64,000 bases of DNA, taken from Cladobotryum mycophilum. Its lineage: Eukaryota > Ascomycota > Sordariomycetes > Hypocreales > Hypocreaceae. Of this stretch, positions 46,817-57,700 are shown one piece after another (position 1 is the first letter of the stretch; each line of letters begins with the position of its first letter). The translations under genes and the position numbers were made by a program. The notes beneath the pieces are model-generated. The model was not told the origin of the DNA. It searched no databases and saw only the letters and a program-made list of their open reading frames with translations. The DNA lies in contig JAVFKD010000016.1 of NCBI GenBank assembly GCA_036429605.1, positions 3,658,001-3,722,000 of the forward strand, read 5' to 3'.

Positions 46817-47297
46817 TCAACCGACCAATTTTGTTAAGCCGTTCTTCAAGTCTGAGGTACGCGCGCCAACCACTTGATCAACCATCTCACCGCTCTTGAA
46901 GAAGAAGAAGAAAGTCGGCATGGCGCGAATTCCGAGCTTCTGGCTCAGGTCTTGCAGCTCATCCGTATCGAGCTTGATGAAGTGAACCTGGTCTTTGTAT
47001 GTCACCGCCTCCGACAGACTGTATAAACGACAATACCCAATCTTTTGTCAGTATACTAAGAAACGAGAAAAAGTAAGTGAAAGGGGGAGATGGAGAGGCA
47101 GACTTGTCAAGATATGGCGAAATGTTCCTGCATGGCCCACACCATTCCGCGTAGCAATCGAGTACGACCTTGTCGTTTGACTTGATGACCGACTCGAATT
47201 CCTCGGCGCTACCAATTGTTTAGACGAATATTAGTACCGAGATATGATTGATTATATGTAGAAGAGGAACGTACGACTTGATCTTGTGCACAACCAT
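46817..47297 (-). CDS. Thioredoxin, array copy 1 (CGPC)
   Basis: Three exons. ATG 47297 opens MVVHKIKS. Intron 1 (GTACGT to TTGGTAG) leads to AEEFESVIKSNDKVVLDCYAEWCGPCRNISPYLD. The third exon follows a GTCTGC donor and a TATACAG acceptor: LSEAVTYKDQVHFIKLDTDELQDLSQKLGIRAMPTFFFF, ending NGLTKLVG. The redox motif WCGPC and the cis-Pro in AMPTF are intact, and the length of about 105 residues is typical. A cytosolic thioredoxin that reduces protein disulfides is expected. The GTCTGC donor is not the usual consensus but is the same kind of site in copies 3 and 4. Confidence 0.88.
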
Positions 47298-47867
47298 GGC
47301 TGCGAGGGTGGAATAAAGGAATCGATTCGGTGATGAGTAAGTAAAAGAAGCAGGCCGGAATCGACGAGCCATAGAAAATACGGTAACTCCCGGACTTTGT
47401 CTAGGCCAGGATCCCTCAGCTTTTTATAGACAGATTGTCAGTGTAGGCAAGGTGGGAAGCGAGAGGATCAGCGGGTGGGATGAGTCAGTAAGTGGCATGG
47501 AAGCTGGACATGATGTTGCAGCTGAGAATGCATGGCCAAGTGAGTACTGTGATCCGCGCTGCGCTGTTCGTCATCACGTAGCATCGTGTAAGGTGTACAT
47601 CTCCAAGATTCACTTTGCATCTCCTCTACGTCACGACTCGGCACATGCTCGAACATCTGTGTCAATCAATCCCCAACACATCATCCTTGCCTCCCCCTTT
47701 CCACCATCATATGTATAATAGGGGGTGCACAACTTCAACTCCCAAAAGTATATTACAAGCTTGAGGACGACATAGCATCTTATTCTCATGGTACGGGGAC
47801 TAGCTACCTACGTGGCTATGTGTACTATGTACCTGGCCATGAATAACCTTTCACAACCAACATCCCC

Positions 47868-48139
47868 TCAAGTGGCAAGTTGTGTTAAATTCTGAGTCAA
47901 CCTTTGGGGGGATCCCTCGATCAATTCACCAACCTGTTCGCCGCCACGGTAGAACTGGTAAGTCGGGTAAGCACGAACGCCAAGCCTCTCCGCCGGGTCG
48001 GCCACCTCATCCGTATCAAATTTGATAAAGTAAATATCCTTGAATTCATCATCATTTGAATTTCTGTATTGCGATAATACGCTCTCTTTATTAGTGCGTA
48101 GGGAGGGAGAACTCACGATTTGATAATGTGAACACCCAT
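47868..48139 (-). CDS. Thioredoxin array copy 2, active-site exon missing
   Basis: ATG 48139 opens MGVHIIKS. A single 53-base intron (GTGAGT...AATACAG) leads directly to NSNDDEFKDIYFIKFDTDEVADPAERLGVRAYPTYQFYRGGEQVGELIEG and the end LTQNLTQLAT. The middle exon, with the WCGPC motif, is absent. The intron looks like the 5' part of the usual first intron joined to the 3' part of the second (CACTAATAAAGAGAGCG, as in copy 4). Because the lost exon starts and ends in the same phase, the reading frame survives: about 77 residues, the C-terminal half of the fold with the cis-Pro. It cannot act as a thioredoxin. It may be a relic, or a retained redox-dead protein. Confidence 0.7.
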
Positions 48140-48606
48140 GGCTGCGGTTGTGTAGAATGAAAGAATCGATTTGTTGACTATACTCTTTTGCTAGGCAAGT
48201 ATCAAGGCAGGTCGAAATAGATAAGGTTGTGGTAAGACATGATGTCTTTTGCAATTGCCAAGGTCAGATTGATATGCTTTTATAGACGGCACTTGTCAAT
48301 GTAGGGAGGTAAGGGGATCGGAGGGGTGGGTGAGTTCGTGGGCGTCAAGGTGATACAGTAATGCGAGATGAGATAATACTGTAGCTGAGATGTCTGGCTG
48401 AGTGAATAAGTAATCTAATAGTAGTTTGCTTCTTCGATCACTGTGGAGCTTCTTGTCTCTCTATGATGTCAACGATCTGAAAAGGAAGAAAATATAATAG
48501 TTTGAGGCCCATATAGTATGCATCTATTCTTACGCTATAACAAGACAGCTGTGCTATGTGGCCATGATCTGGACACATCAGTTCCATCCAAGCTGTTCAA
48601 CATCTC

Positions 48607-49156
48607 TCAACCGACATATTTCGTTAAATGAGCCGCCAACCCCCTAGGATCTGCCCCAACCATGTCACCAACCTTGTTACCACCATTAAAAAAGTAAAAA
48701 GTCGGCATAGCACGAACCCCAAGCTCCTCGGCCAGTTTGGGTATCTCGTCCACGTCAAACTTGTAGAATTGAGCCTTGTCCTGGAATTCCTCGGACTCTG
48801 ATAATCTGTAATACCGCAAACACGTCCATTCCACCATGTTAGTGAATCAAGAGACTAAAAAAAAAAAAAGAAAGAAAAAGAAGAAGAAAAATGCGTGGAT
48901 AGGTTTCAGAGGGGGAAGAGGCAAGAGGGAGGCCGACTTTTCAAAGACTGGTGAGATAATCCGGCATGGTCCGCACCAGGTCGCGTAGCAATCGAGCACG
49001 ACCTTGTCGTTTGCCTTGATAATGGAATGGAATTCCTCCAGGCTGAGGGTCATTTAAAGAGCAAGTATCAGTATCGAGAAGATTTACAAGCATGGATAAG
49101 GGTTCATCGGAGTGTAGGGGAGAAATAACTTACGATTTGATTTCCTTCACCACCAT
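48607..49156 (-). CDS. Thioredoxin, array copy 3 (CGPC)
   Basis: Three exons. ATG 49156 opens MVVKEIKS. Exon 2 encodes LEEFHSIIKANDKVVLDCYATWCGPCRIISPVFE. The third exon encodes LSESEEFQDKAQFYKFDVDEIPKLAEELGVRAMPTFYFFNGGNKVGDMVGADPRGLAAHLTKYVG. WCGPC and the cis-Pro (AMPTF) are present. Of the four copies this looks closest to a standard fungal cytosolic thioredoxin (DVDE, NGGNKV, VGADP). Intron 2 contains a long T-rich tract (A/T run at 48858-48890 on the plus strand), and its donor is GTCGGC. Confidence 0.9.
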
Positions 49157-49621
49157 GGCTGCGGGAGTGGGATGAAAGAATCGATTGGTTGCGACGCTTC
49201 GGCGGGCAAGCAATGAAACAGGCCGAAACAAGCGGGTAGTAGAAATCATGGTGTCTTTCTAAGATTGCCAACGACAGAATTGACACGCCTTTATTGGCAG
49301 ATTGTTAATGTAAGAAGGTGAGGGGATCGGAAGGGGAGTGGATGAGTAAGTGGGCGCGTTTAAAGTCGGGGTGCTAATGCAGGCTGAGATAAGATGCGCT
49401 ATGGAGCTTCAGCATTGTGTGTGTCTGCACATACATGTCCCAAGATTCACATGCATCTACCTATCTATCCGGCAGCCATCCCTGGGAGAATAGTCCTTGG
49501 ATGCCATTCCAAGCTCGAGGACGACAACAGCATCTATTCCCCGTTCTTATGCTACAAGACAGCCAGCCAGCTAGGTTAGGTAGATAGGTAGGTAGGTAGC
49601 CATAATCTTTTCGCGCATCCC

Positions 49622-50089
49622 TCAACCGACAAGTCGGTTTAAATTCTGAATCAACAATTCCTCACTCGCCCCACTAAATTCACTCATCTTTTCACCACCA
49701 CTATAGAAGAAAAAAGCCGGCATGGCGCGAATCCCAAGCTTCTCGACTATATCGTCCACCTGATCCGTGTCAACCCTGATAAAGTAAATCTTATCCTTGA
49801 ATCCACCTGCCTCTGATTGTCTGTATTACGATAGTACGCTCGTTGTTAGTGAATCAAGAGACAAATGTATGTGTATTAGGGGTGAAAGGGGGAGGCGGAC
49901 TTGTCAAAAGATGGCGAGCTGAACCGGCTTGGCCCGCACCAGGTCGCCCAGCAATCGACTGCGACCTTGCTGTTCGACTTAATAGCCGAATCAAATTCGT
50001 CAATGCTAAGATAATTCAATCCAATTATTAGTACCGACAAAAAAAAAAACTATTAACCCAACTTACGAATCGATTATGTGCACAACCAT
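49622..50089 (-). CDS. Thioredoxin-like protein, array copy 4, active site CGPS
   Basis: Three exons. ATG 50089 opens MVVHIIDS. Exon 2 (after ATCTTAG) reads IDEFDSAIKSNSKVAVDCWATWCGPSRFSSPSFD, so the second, resolving cysteine is Ser. The donor GTCCGC and the acceptor AATACAG lead to QSEAGGFKDKIYFIRVDTDQVDDIVEKLGIRAMPAFFFYSGGEKM, ending LNRLVG. All three exons are intact and in frame, and the cis-Pro is kept. A single-cysteine site can form but not resolve mixed disulfides, so the expected role is disulfide exchange, trapping or a structural function rather than normal reduction. The whole frame being intact argues against simple decay. Confidence 0.85.
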
Positions 50090-51530
50090 GGCTACGAGAG
50101 TAGAATAAAAGAATCGATTCAGTGGTAGGACTCAGCGAGCAAGTAAAGAAGCAGGTTGAAAGAGACAAGTGGTAGAAATCATGGTGTCTTTCTAAACTGA
50201 CGAGGCCAGGCTTCATACGCTTTTATGGGCAGCTGGTCAATGTAAGGAAGTGAGGGGATCGGAGCTCAGAGGGTGGGTGTATGAGTAATAAGTGGCCATG
50301 CGCGCTGAGATAATATTGCAGGCGAAGATGCCTGGCTGAGTGTTTCACTCACAGCCATGGAGCTTGGGCTGCAACTAGTAGAGCTATTACCTATCATCAT
50401 CAGTGTATACATTACATCGTGGAGATGATAGTAACTTAACCTGCATGCATGCTTGAACCTTTCAAAAATCTCAATTCATCTTCCTCTCTTCCCATCATCA
50501 TATACACAACTAATTCGCAAGAATATACATCTCCCTCCAATGCCGTCCAATAAGCTCCAGAAACATCACAGCCTGGATGCCAATCCCACTAAACAAATGC
50601 GTGCCATGCAGGCGTTTGCCAAATCACCTGCAAAACAAAGCCTCTATGTGTGTTTTGGATGCAAGAAATGAAAAAGAAAAAAGAAAAAGAAAAAAGAAAA
50701 AGAAAAAAGAAAAAGAAAAAAGAAAAAGAAAAAAGAAAAAAAGCCCAATCAAACGGTTCCATATATGTCCCTAGTGTCTCGCCAGATGCATCTTGGACCC
50801 TCGTTGCACCACGAACCTGATGACCACGCCAGCAAATATATTTGCCAAGGTTATGAGAGACGTGGCGCTTGGTTCAACGGCCGATAGATACCAAAGGGTC
50901 CAAGAAGATGATTCTGGCTTCCGCTCGAGATGAGAACCGTTGTCAACAACCCCAAATACTCCCGGTTCATGACCATTCCTTCGCCAGCCAGCCATACCGG
51001 CCATGCAATTGCCCCTCCCCATAAAAACAAAGAAAGACATCCTAAAAGAGCCTAGAGCTCCTTCAATAAGGCGGGTATCAAATCTGGTATATGTGCTTAA
51101 GAATAGTGATTAACATCAATGAAGCAATCCAACGCCTGCCAACTTCATTAAAACCGTATTGTACAAGTAGTTGCGAGCGAGTGAGTTGAAGTGTCTCATA
51201 TTTTATCTCTGGTCGTGATGGCGAGTCCGTGGTACCGTCAATTCGATTTCAAGAGTCCCAAATTTTATCTTTTCAATTTTTTTGTCCTTTTGGATTTCAA
51301 AAGGCCGGGTGTGCTTTTTTTTGCCTTGTTTGGTAGACAATGCCCAAGAAAATGTATCAAAAGAGTGACTGAGGTCAGCTTCATGACAAAAGAAAGTGTT
51401 CGTAAGTGTCTTGATCGCAGTCTGTGTACTGTCGATAGTTGGATAAAACGAGATGAATTGATCTCATCATTAATGGTTGTTTTTGGTGGTGACTCATTTC
51501 GATCTGTATCAATATTCACATGGATTGCCA
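50090..51530. other. Intergenic region after the thioredoxin array
   Basis: Promoter of thioredoxin copy 4, then about 1.2 kb with no supported gene. A GAAAAA repeat lies at 50668-50746. The frame 50771-51040 (minus) has one hydrophobic stretch but no other support. Confidence 0.45.
50668..50746. repeat. (GAAAAA)n microsatellite
   Basis: A near-continuous array of AAGAAAAA/GAAAAA units, about 78 bases, in intergenic DNA. Confidence 0.9.
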
Positions 51531-53947
51531 TCACAACCGAACCTGAGAGCTGTTTAATTTCTCTCGGCTCTTCCCCTTATCATCCACCGACAATCGTGAA
51601 GGCGTAATCTCCAAGAGTTTTGCACTCCCGGCGCTGTAATTGCGGGCGTGGCCTACAGGCACGCTCCTAGCGTGCTGCAAGTCAACCTTGTCATCACTCA
51701 CAGGGGAGACGGGGGTATCAACTTCCTCTTCATCCACAGAATCAATGTCAAGAAGACCCGAACGGCTGTGGAAGGTATCCCTACCCTGCCTATGAACTTG
51801 AATAAACTGTGGCTGAGCACCAACAGCGCCCCATTTGACATCGTTCTCTTTCATTACTTCATCTTCGTCACTGCTGGGTCGTCCTTCGCCAGATGGATGA
51901 ATATTAGAGCCAGATGCGGGGGGCTCGGGGCTCAGGCGCGCCATATATTCGTCTTCGGCAATGGCATAATCTTCCCGTGTGCTGCCACCTGGAGATTCGG
52001 CAGATTGTTCCTGATTTCGCCGCTTAGCTCGAGCAGCCTCGCGATTAGTTGATCGTTGACTGCTCATCCTACCCGACAACCAGGACCCCTCCGAATCGAC
52101 AGATGCGAGAGACACAGACAAGTGAGGCTCGGTGGGCTGGACAGGGAACATTTTCTCCACGGATGTGGTGATGGGAGGCAGACCCTCAACTGACCGATGG
52201 GCCGCCATTGGCATATCCTGCCCGCCGGGGGGAAGAGCTGTCGAAGCTGTCTCGGGTGGTTTATGCTCTGCAACGATCGGGAGAGGCGACTGTGCCTCTG
52301 GAGGCTGGAGCTGAGCATTGAGTGGAAGCTCGGGGAGATCTTCTCTAAAGCGAGAGTGCATGCGTCTAGGCGTCCCTGAGCCCGGTTTGCTGAGGTAATT
52401 TCCGGTTGGCGTTGGCGGAGCCGAATCATCATCTGCTTGAGCTCTTGCCTGAGCGGCAGCAGCTTGCATTTCTTCGCGAGAAGTATTGGAGAAGGATGAT
52501 GGGTCGCTTGAATTCCGGCGGTTTCTCATGCCCCATTTGAGGAGAGCCATCAAGGACATTCGATTTGTCTTGCTGCTAGCAACAGAATCCTTGCGCGTTG
52601 TCGCGTCATCGTCGTTTGCCGAGCCAGCCTTTTCCTTGTCTGAACCCAGCGTTGACTTTGACATGGACTTCTTCGACCTCAAAGCGCCCTCCAGTTTGGA
52701 ACTAGTTGGTAGATCCGCAATTTGCTCTTCGTGCTCGGCAACCTCGGCAACGGTCTGTGATTGTTCCTCCGTTGATGGTCGTACCTCCGGAACCGATGTG
52801 GATTCATCCACTGGGTGAAACGCCTCTAGCGGCTGTTTGGGAGATCCCTCAGAAGACTTCTTGAGAGAATCCTCGTCAACACCAGACATGGGCTCGGGAG
52901 AGTCTCGCTGTTTGGAAGATGTCACCACGGTGGACGGTGGGTCGATACCTAGACCAGCCAATTCTCGACCCATGACACCTCGTTCCAGGTTTTCGGGGGA
53001 GGTGTTCCTGCTTGCCGAGCCTCTACCTCTTTGAGCTTCTGCTTCTCTGCTTTGCGGGCCAATCTTCGCTCCATTTTCTCTCGTTCATGTTGTTGCTGTC
53101 TTTCCCGCCTCCTAGCATCCCGCTCCATGAGTTCTCGTAGTTCGCTAGCATCGAAGCCATCTGCAAGGTCATCAATGCGTTTATGTGCCTTGAGCGTTTC
53201 CTCAGGGATGGGCTCACGACCCGCCAACGATCGTTTCTGAGAGCCTGATCGTGTAGGAACAGAGGCGCGTGAGTTTAGAATTCGTGATGCGGCATATCGC
53301 AAGGTTGGCCTTGGCGCAAGGGCGTCGAGAGCTGAAACTCTGTACGATACAAGCTCAGACTCTGATGAGAGAGTAGAGTTAATCGAGCTGTGGAGTGGCA
53401 ATGAGAGATCGGAAGTTGGATGCTCCCACGCAGGCTCAGCCCCCATAGTCCTTACCCTCTTGTGAATATGCTTCGGGGGTTGGGTGGGAGTCCAAGCATA
53501 GGTAGCTGCTCTTATGGGTACAAAGTTGGTCATTGCCTTGATCTCGGCCTCCCTGTTATGATCCTCCCTCCTCCTCTTACTGCTTTTCCTTCTCATGGGA
53601 TGATTACTGCTTCGCTTGTGGTGCAGAGTCGGAACCCTGTCCGAAGCAGGGGGTTGTGCATTTTCGTTTGTGGCTTCATCTTGATCCCGTCGGTCGACGC
53701 GAATCGAATCTCGGCGATCAGGGGAGAAGCTATATGTGCGTGCTCGCCGGGGCGGCGCCAATGGCAGTGGCAACGGCAGTGGCGATGGTAATGGCGCGGC
53801 AACTTGCTTTCTCTTGGATCCAGTCCTCTTCACAATTCCTTCAGTCATGGCTCTTGGTGGTGGAGGAGCATTGTCGGGGTCAGACAGGGCAGCACCGCTG
53901 CTGGAGCGTTTGCGGGAGCCCTTGAGTCGAAAGAGCCACAGGGCCAT
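51531..53947 (-). CDS. Large Ser/Pro-rich protein of unknown function (apparent frameshift)
   Basis: ATG 53947 opens MALWLFRLKGSRKRSSSG. The N-terminal 330 residues are very basic (RRKSSKRRRED) with a Pro-Leu repeat (LPSPLPLPLPLAPP). They contain a charged helix, ELRELMERDARRRERQQQHEREKMERRLARKAEKQKLKEVEARQ, likely a coiled coil. The rest, about 490 residues, is Ser/Pro/Glu-rich and probably disordered. It contains a short conserved-looking segment, SLMALLKWGMRNRRNSSDPSSF, and ends KLNSSQVRL. The halves are in different frames, joined at plus-strand G5 52995-52999; one more C on the coding strand gives GTPPPENLERGVMGRELAGLGID. No domain is recognised. The composition suggests a phosphorylated scaffold or nuclear protein, which is inference only. 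Confidence 0.7.
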
Positions 53948-54709
53948 TTCGTCAGTGGTGGTGGGCCGCAGTGGCGTTTGGCCGCTACGTGCGAGTCGTC
54001 TTGCTGAGTGCGTACTTGCTTCTTTGATCGAGATCAGGCGAGCCGTGAGACAGCATGGTGGTGATCTAAGTCTTAGATAAGAGTGATGAAGAGACAGCAG
54101 ACGCGCATGAAGTAACGACCGGTCACAACGACATGCGCGTCTCTATACAAAATCTGAAGATTATCGTGAGAATACTCCGCAGGCCAGTGAACCGAACAAA
54201 ATTGGGCGGCGTGGATTGGCCAAGGGAACGCTTCGTTGTGATTGGAACAGGTGCTTGCTTGCTGCAGTGCCAGGGCCTCAAAAGGTGATTGCGCGACCGT
54301 ATGATGACGACGGGATATATAAGGTATCGACGGAATACGAGATTGGTCTCTTTGAAGTAATTAATTCTGGAGAAGAGAGAGCCCTTGCTTGAGACATAAA
54401 AATGCGACTTATTACTTTGTATTCCAGGGCTTTGTGATGAGAAAAAGAGAACAAAAGAGAGTAGGAAGATTTGCCAGACTGAAGCGAAGCGAAGATGCCG
54501 GGGTGAAAAATGGGAATCACTGAATCGCAGGCAAAGGGCGGCGGGTAGTGGGTAATATTTCAGTGGACTGTGGTGGGTTGTGGTACTGGGCCTACTGAAT
54601 GATGGCACCTCCACTGGCGCTTGACACTGTTAGTGAGAGATCAGGGCCCTTGAAGAGGGGGCCTTAGCGGTCTGTAGTGGCCTCTTGAGTAGTGCTAGCG
54701 TTGGAGAGA

Positions 54710-54745
<36 letters not shown>

Positions 54746-57700
54746 TTGGAGTCGGGTCACAGCTCCAAGACTTCAGGGCTCCAGGGCTCCCAATCCTAGT
54801 CCGGCAGCTCGGGAAAAGGCGATGAACAATGACAGGATAGACAAACAAGGGCTGCCCGTCTGGGGCACTACTAATTTCACTGCTACAGCGTGGTACGCTT
54901 GGCAATGCTGTGCAAAAGGTAGCGATACAAGGTATACAGTGCGCTTGGCAGAGGAGACCACCCACCTCGGTAGGTACTAGGTAGGTATGTAGCAAGAAAG
55001 ACGTTTACCACTCTCGACCCAAGTAGGTACCTTACGGAGTTTACGACTCGCTAATGGTTCTACAATGGATCCAGGCAAATACCGTTATCCGGCAAGTGGC
55101 GCTGCCGCAGCTGATGAGCCCGTTGAATGCGTGTCTCGCACATACTTAGTACCTTATGCTTATGTACCTTGCCCACTACATACATACATGCAGTTGGATG
55201 ATCTTGTCTGTGATGCCGTTTGTTGAGCGGCGGCAGCAGCAAAACATCCATCGGAATGACTGGCATCATCCATCGCCTTGCCCTTCCAGGTTGTCAGCGT
55301 CATTGTCCTGGTTCTACCTGTGCCTGGCTCCTCGTATACTGGGAGACCCCTGCTTTTCAATGGATTATTCCCGTTTGGCTCCCTGGTAGCTCAAGGTCTC
55401 TGGTACGGGGGGTCCTTGTCCCACCAGGTACCACTGGGCAGGGATGTAGACAAGGGAGGGCCCAACTGGTCACTAACAGCCTGAAGCATTGCCCTATCAG
55501 TCTACTCTTACTGGCTACAGTTGATCCTGTTTGCCCCTCTAGGGCTTGAAGGTGCTGCATCACAGTGGCATTTTACAGTGGAGTGCAATTACAAGTACAA
55601 GAGTGGCCTGTGGATTCAATGCCTGCCCTACCTGCCGTCTTGCAGCACTCGTGGCTGATTAGACCCGTTTGCCAGCGTCGGCATACAACCTTGATTCTGT
55701 TGTTACACTAATACTAACTGACTGACTGAATGCAGCCCGAATAGGGATCCATCAAATCATCATGGATAAAGGTACATACGTACATACATGCAATCAAGGC
55801 CGAGACAGGGGTTCTTTCGGGGCTTCTATTTTCGATTTAATCTGACCGGCCGACCCTACTTGCCTGCCTCTCTCTACCTGTCTCTCTCCCTTAAACTGTC
55901 CAGTCAAACGTCCAATGACCTCTGCTAGTCTAACAATAGCATGACTGGCTCTCAACGTCGTACCGCAACCAGCAGTAGCCGGCATCAACCGCATCTGGCA
56001 TCAACCTTACTTAGTATCTTTACTTTTTTAAGCTGCGGCGCAGTTACCGTCAAATCACGGGGTGGCTTACATTGCAGGTTACCTATCTTTATCTACCAAA
56101 TAGATAGTGCGTCTGCGTGTTCAAGGGAGTTCGTTCATATGAGAAATTTCATTGGATGTCTCTGAGAGATTGCAAAAGCTGGCCCCGACCTGAAGGGATG
56201 GGTCATCTGAACAGCCACCAGGCGTTCGTTTTTCCAAGACTGGCCACTCAAAGCGTCTCCAATCAGCCTCATCCCTTTGAAAAGAGGTGTCGAGATGTGC
56301 GTTTGTTAAGTTGAAGCGAGCTAATCAAACCCGTTTGTTGCTGCCTTCTCCAATCCGTAATCAGTGAGGCTTGCCACTCCAGCCACACTACAGAGGCGTA
56401 CGCCGCCGCCCCTCTTCCCTCACTCTCCAAGCCTCAGAGTGTCCAAGTGTCCAACCCTCTTCAAGACTTCACGCCTTCAAGCCCTTCTTTTAGTTCCAAG
56501 CCCCCCACTAGCCGCGATAGATGATCGTCTAACAGACGGGCTCTTTTTGCTTCACTCTCCTTCTACTGCTCTACTACTACTCTGCTCTGCTTGCTTTGCT
56601 TTAGGGGCATGCGCGGGGTCCGAGAGTGAGATGCTCAAAGCAACAAATCCTGGCTTCTATTCCACCCATTCGCCCTTCACATGAAACCGTCAGTTGCTTT
56701 GCTTTACTTTGCTTTGCTTTCCTTTCTTTAGGGTTGCCAACACATTTATACATAGGCTCGCAGCAATGCCTACGGCTAGGTAATCTTTGAGACAGTGCCT
56801 GCACCGTCATTCGACTGGCTTTGGCTGACCCTGATTCAGATTCCCCCTCTGGATCACCACCTGTCTCGATCCCAACTCCACTGGAGCCCACACTCGGGCG
56901 GCCGAGCCGCATCGTTGGGCTCTTGGATGGATGGCTCCTCCCGGCTGTCCCGCATTGCTGTTCGCCATAATTACCTCGCCGCTCAAGTCCGAATCCATGT
57001 ACTGAAACAGAGAATTGCTTGTTCAAGTACTATCGATACATGTGCAGTCAATCGTGCAACATACGCGGATCATTCTCTCATCATGAGGTTGACGCCGCTT
57101 TTGCATCATTTTATTGCAACTGATACGCCTCCTCGGAATAAGTGTTTGAGGTCCATTCGCAAAAATCGTAAGCATGGCTATCCCTGACCATCTTCTGCAC
57201 CTCCCTGCAGGCTACGGCACGCCCTGCTGCACGCACTTTTAGTCAAGACCTCCTGGAGCCAATGTATCCATGCAAAGGTCTTCGTATCGTCGATGAACCA
57301 TTTATTGTCCCCGCAGTAGACTTCGTATTCCTCAGCTGGCCTCTGCTACAAGCGATTCCAGAACGGATACCGCAATCTACAAACGCAAAACCATGCTAAA
57401 TGAAATAGGCAATTCATAACGCCTTTTTCTCTCAGCAGGCCTTGTCCAACACAAACACATCTGCACACCATCAGACATTCATGCTTAACAAACGGTTTGA
57501 TAGTTTGCGTTTGCCAACGAGCTACTCGATGGATGGATGGTTCGTTGCCGACCAGAACTGCGCTGATCCGGCCCACACAGCATTGATTGCCGCACACAGA
57601 CTCCCAAGTGTCCCACCACCCCGTGGGCGAGAAGGAAAAAGAAGAAGAAGAAAAACAGGTTCTCTCCGTGTCCGCACAGTACGTCGCATCATTCACACTA

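Larger units (their letters stand above)
46670..50400. repeat. Tandem array of four diverged ~0.9-kb thioredoxin units
   Basis: Four units in the same orientation each contain a promoter, a thioredoxin gene and a 3' flank. Shared upstream blocks read CTTTTATAG or similar, then a TGTCAATGTA-like block and GGGGATCGGA with GGTGGGTGAGT, near 47420, 48280, 49290 and 50220. Shared 3' blocks read GAGGACGA, GCATCTATTCTTATGCTA and ACAAGACAGC, near 46735, 47763, 48505 and 49517. Spacing is 0.85-1.0 kb. The units are diverged, so the duplication is not recent. Confidence 0.85.

Noticed and set aside
50771..51040. Small minus-strand frame with one hydrophobic stretch
   Set aside because: No splice sites, homology or composition support; chance is the simpler explanation.
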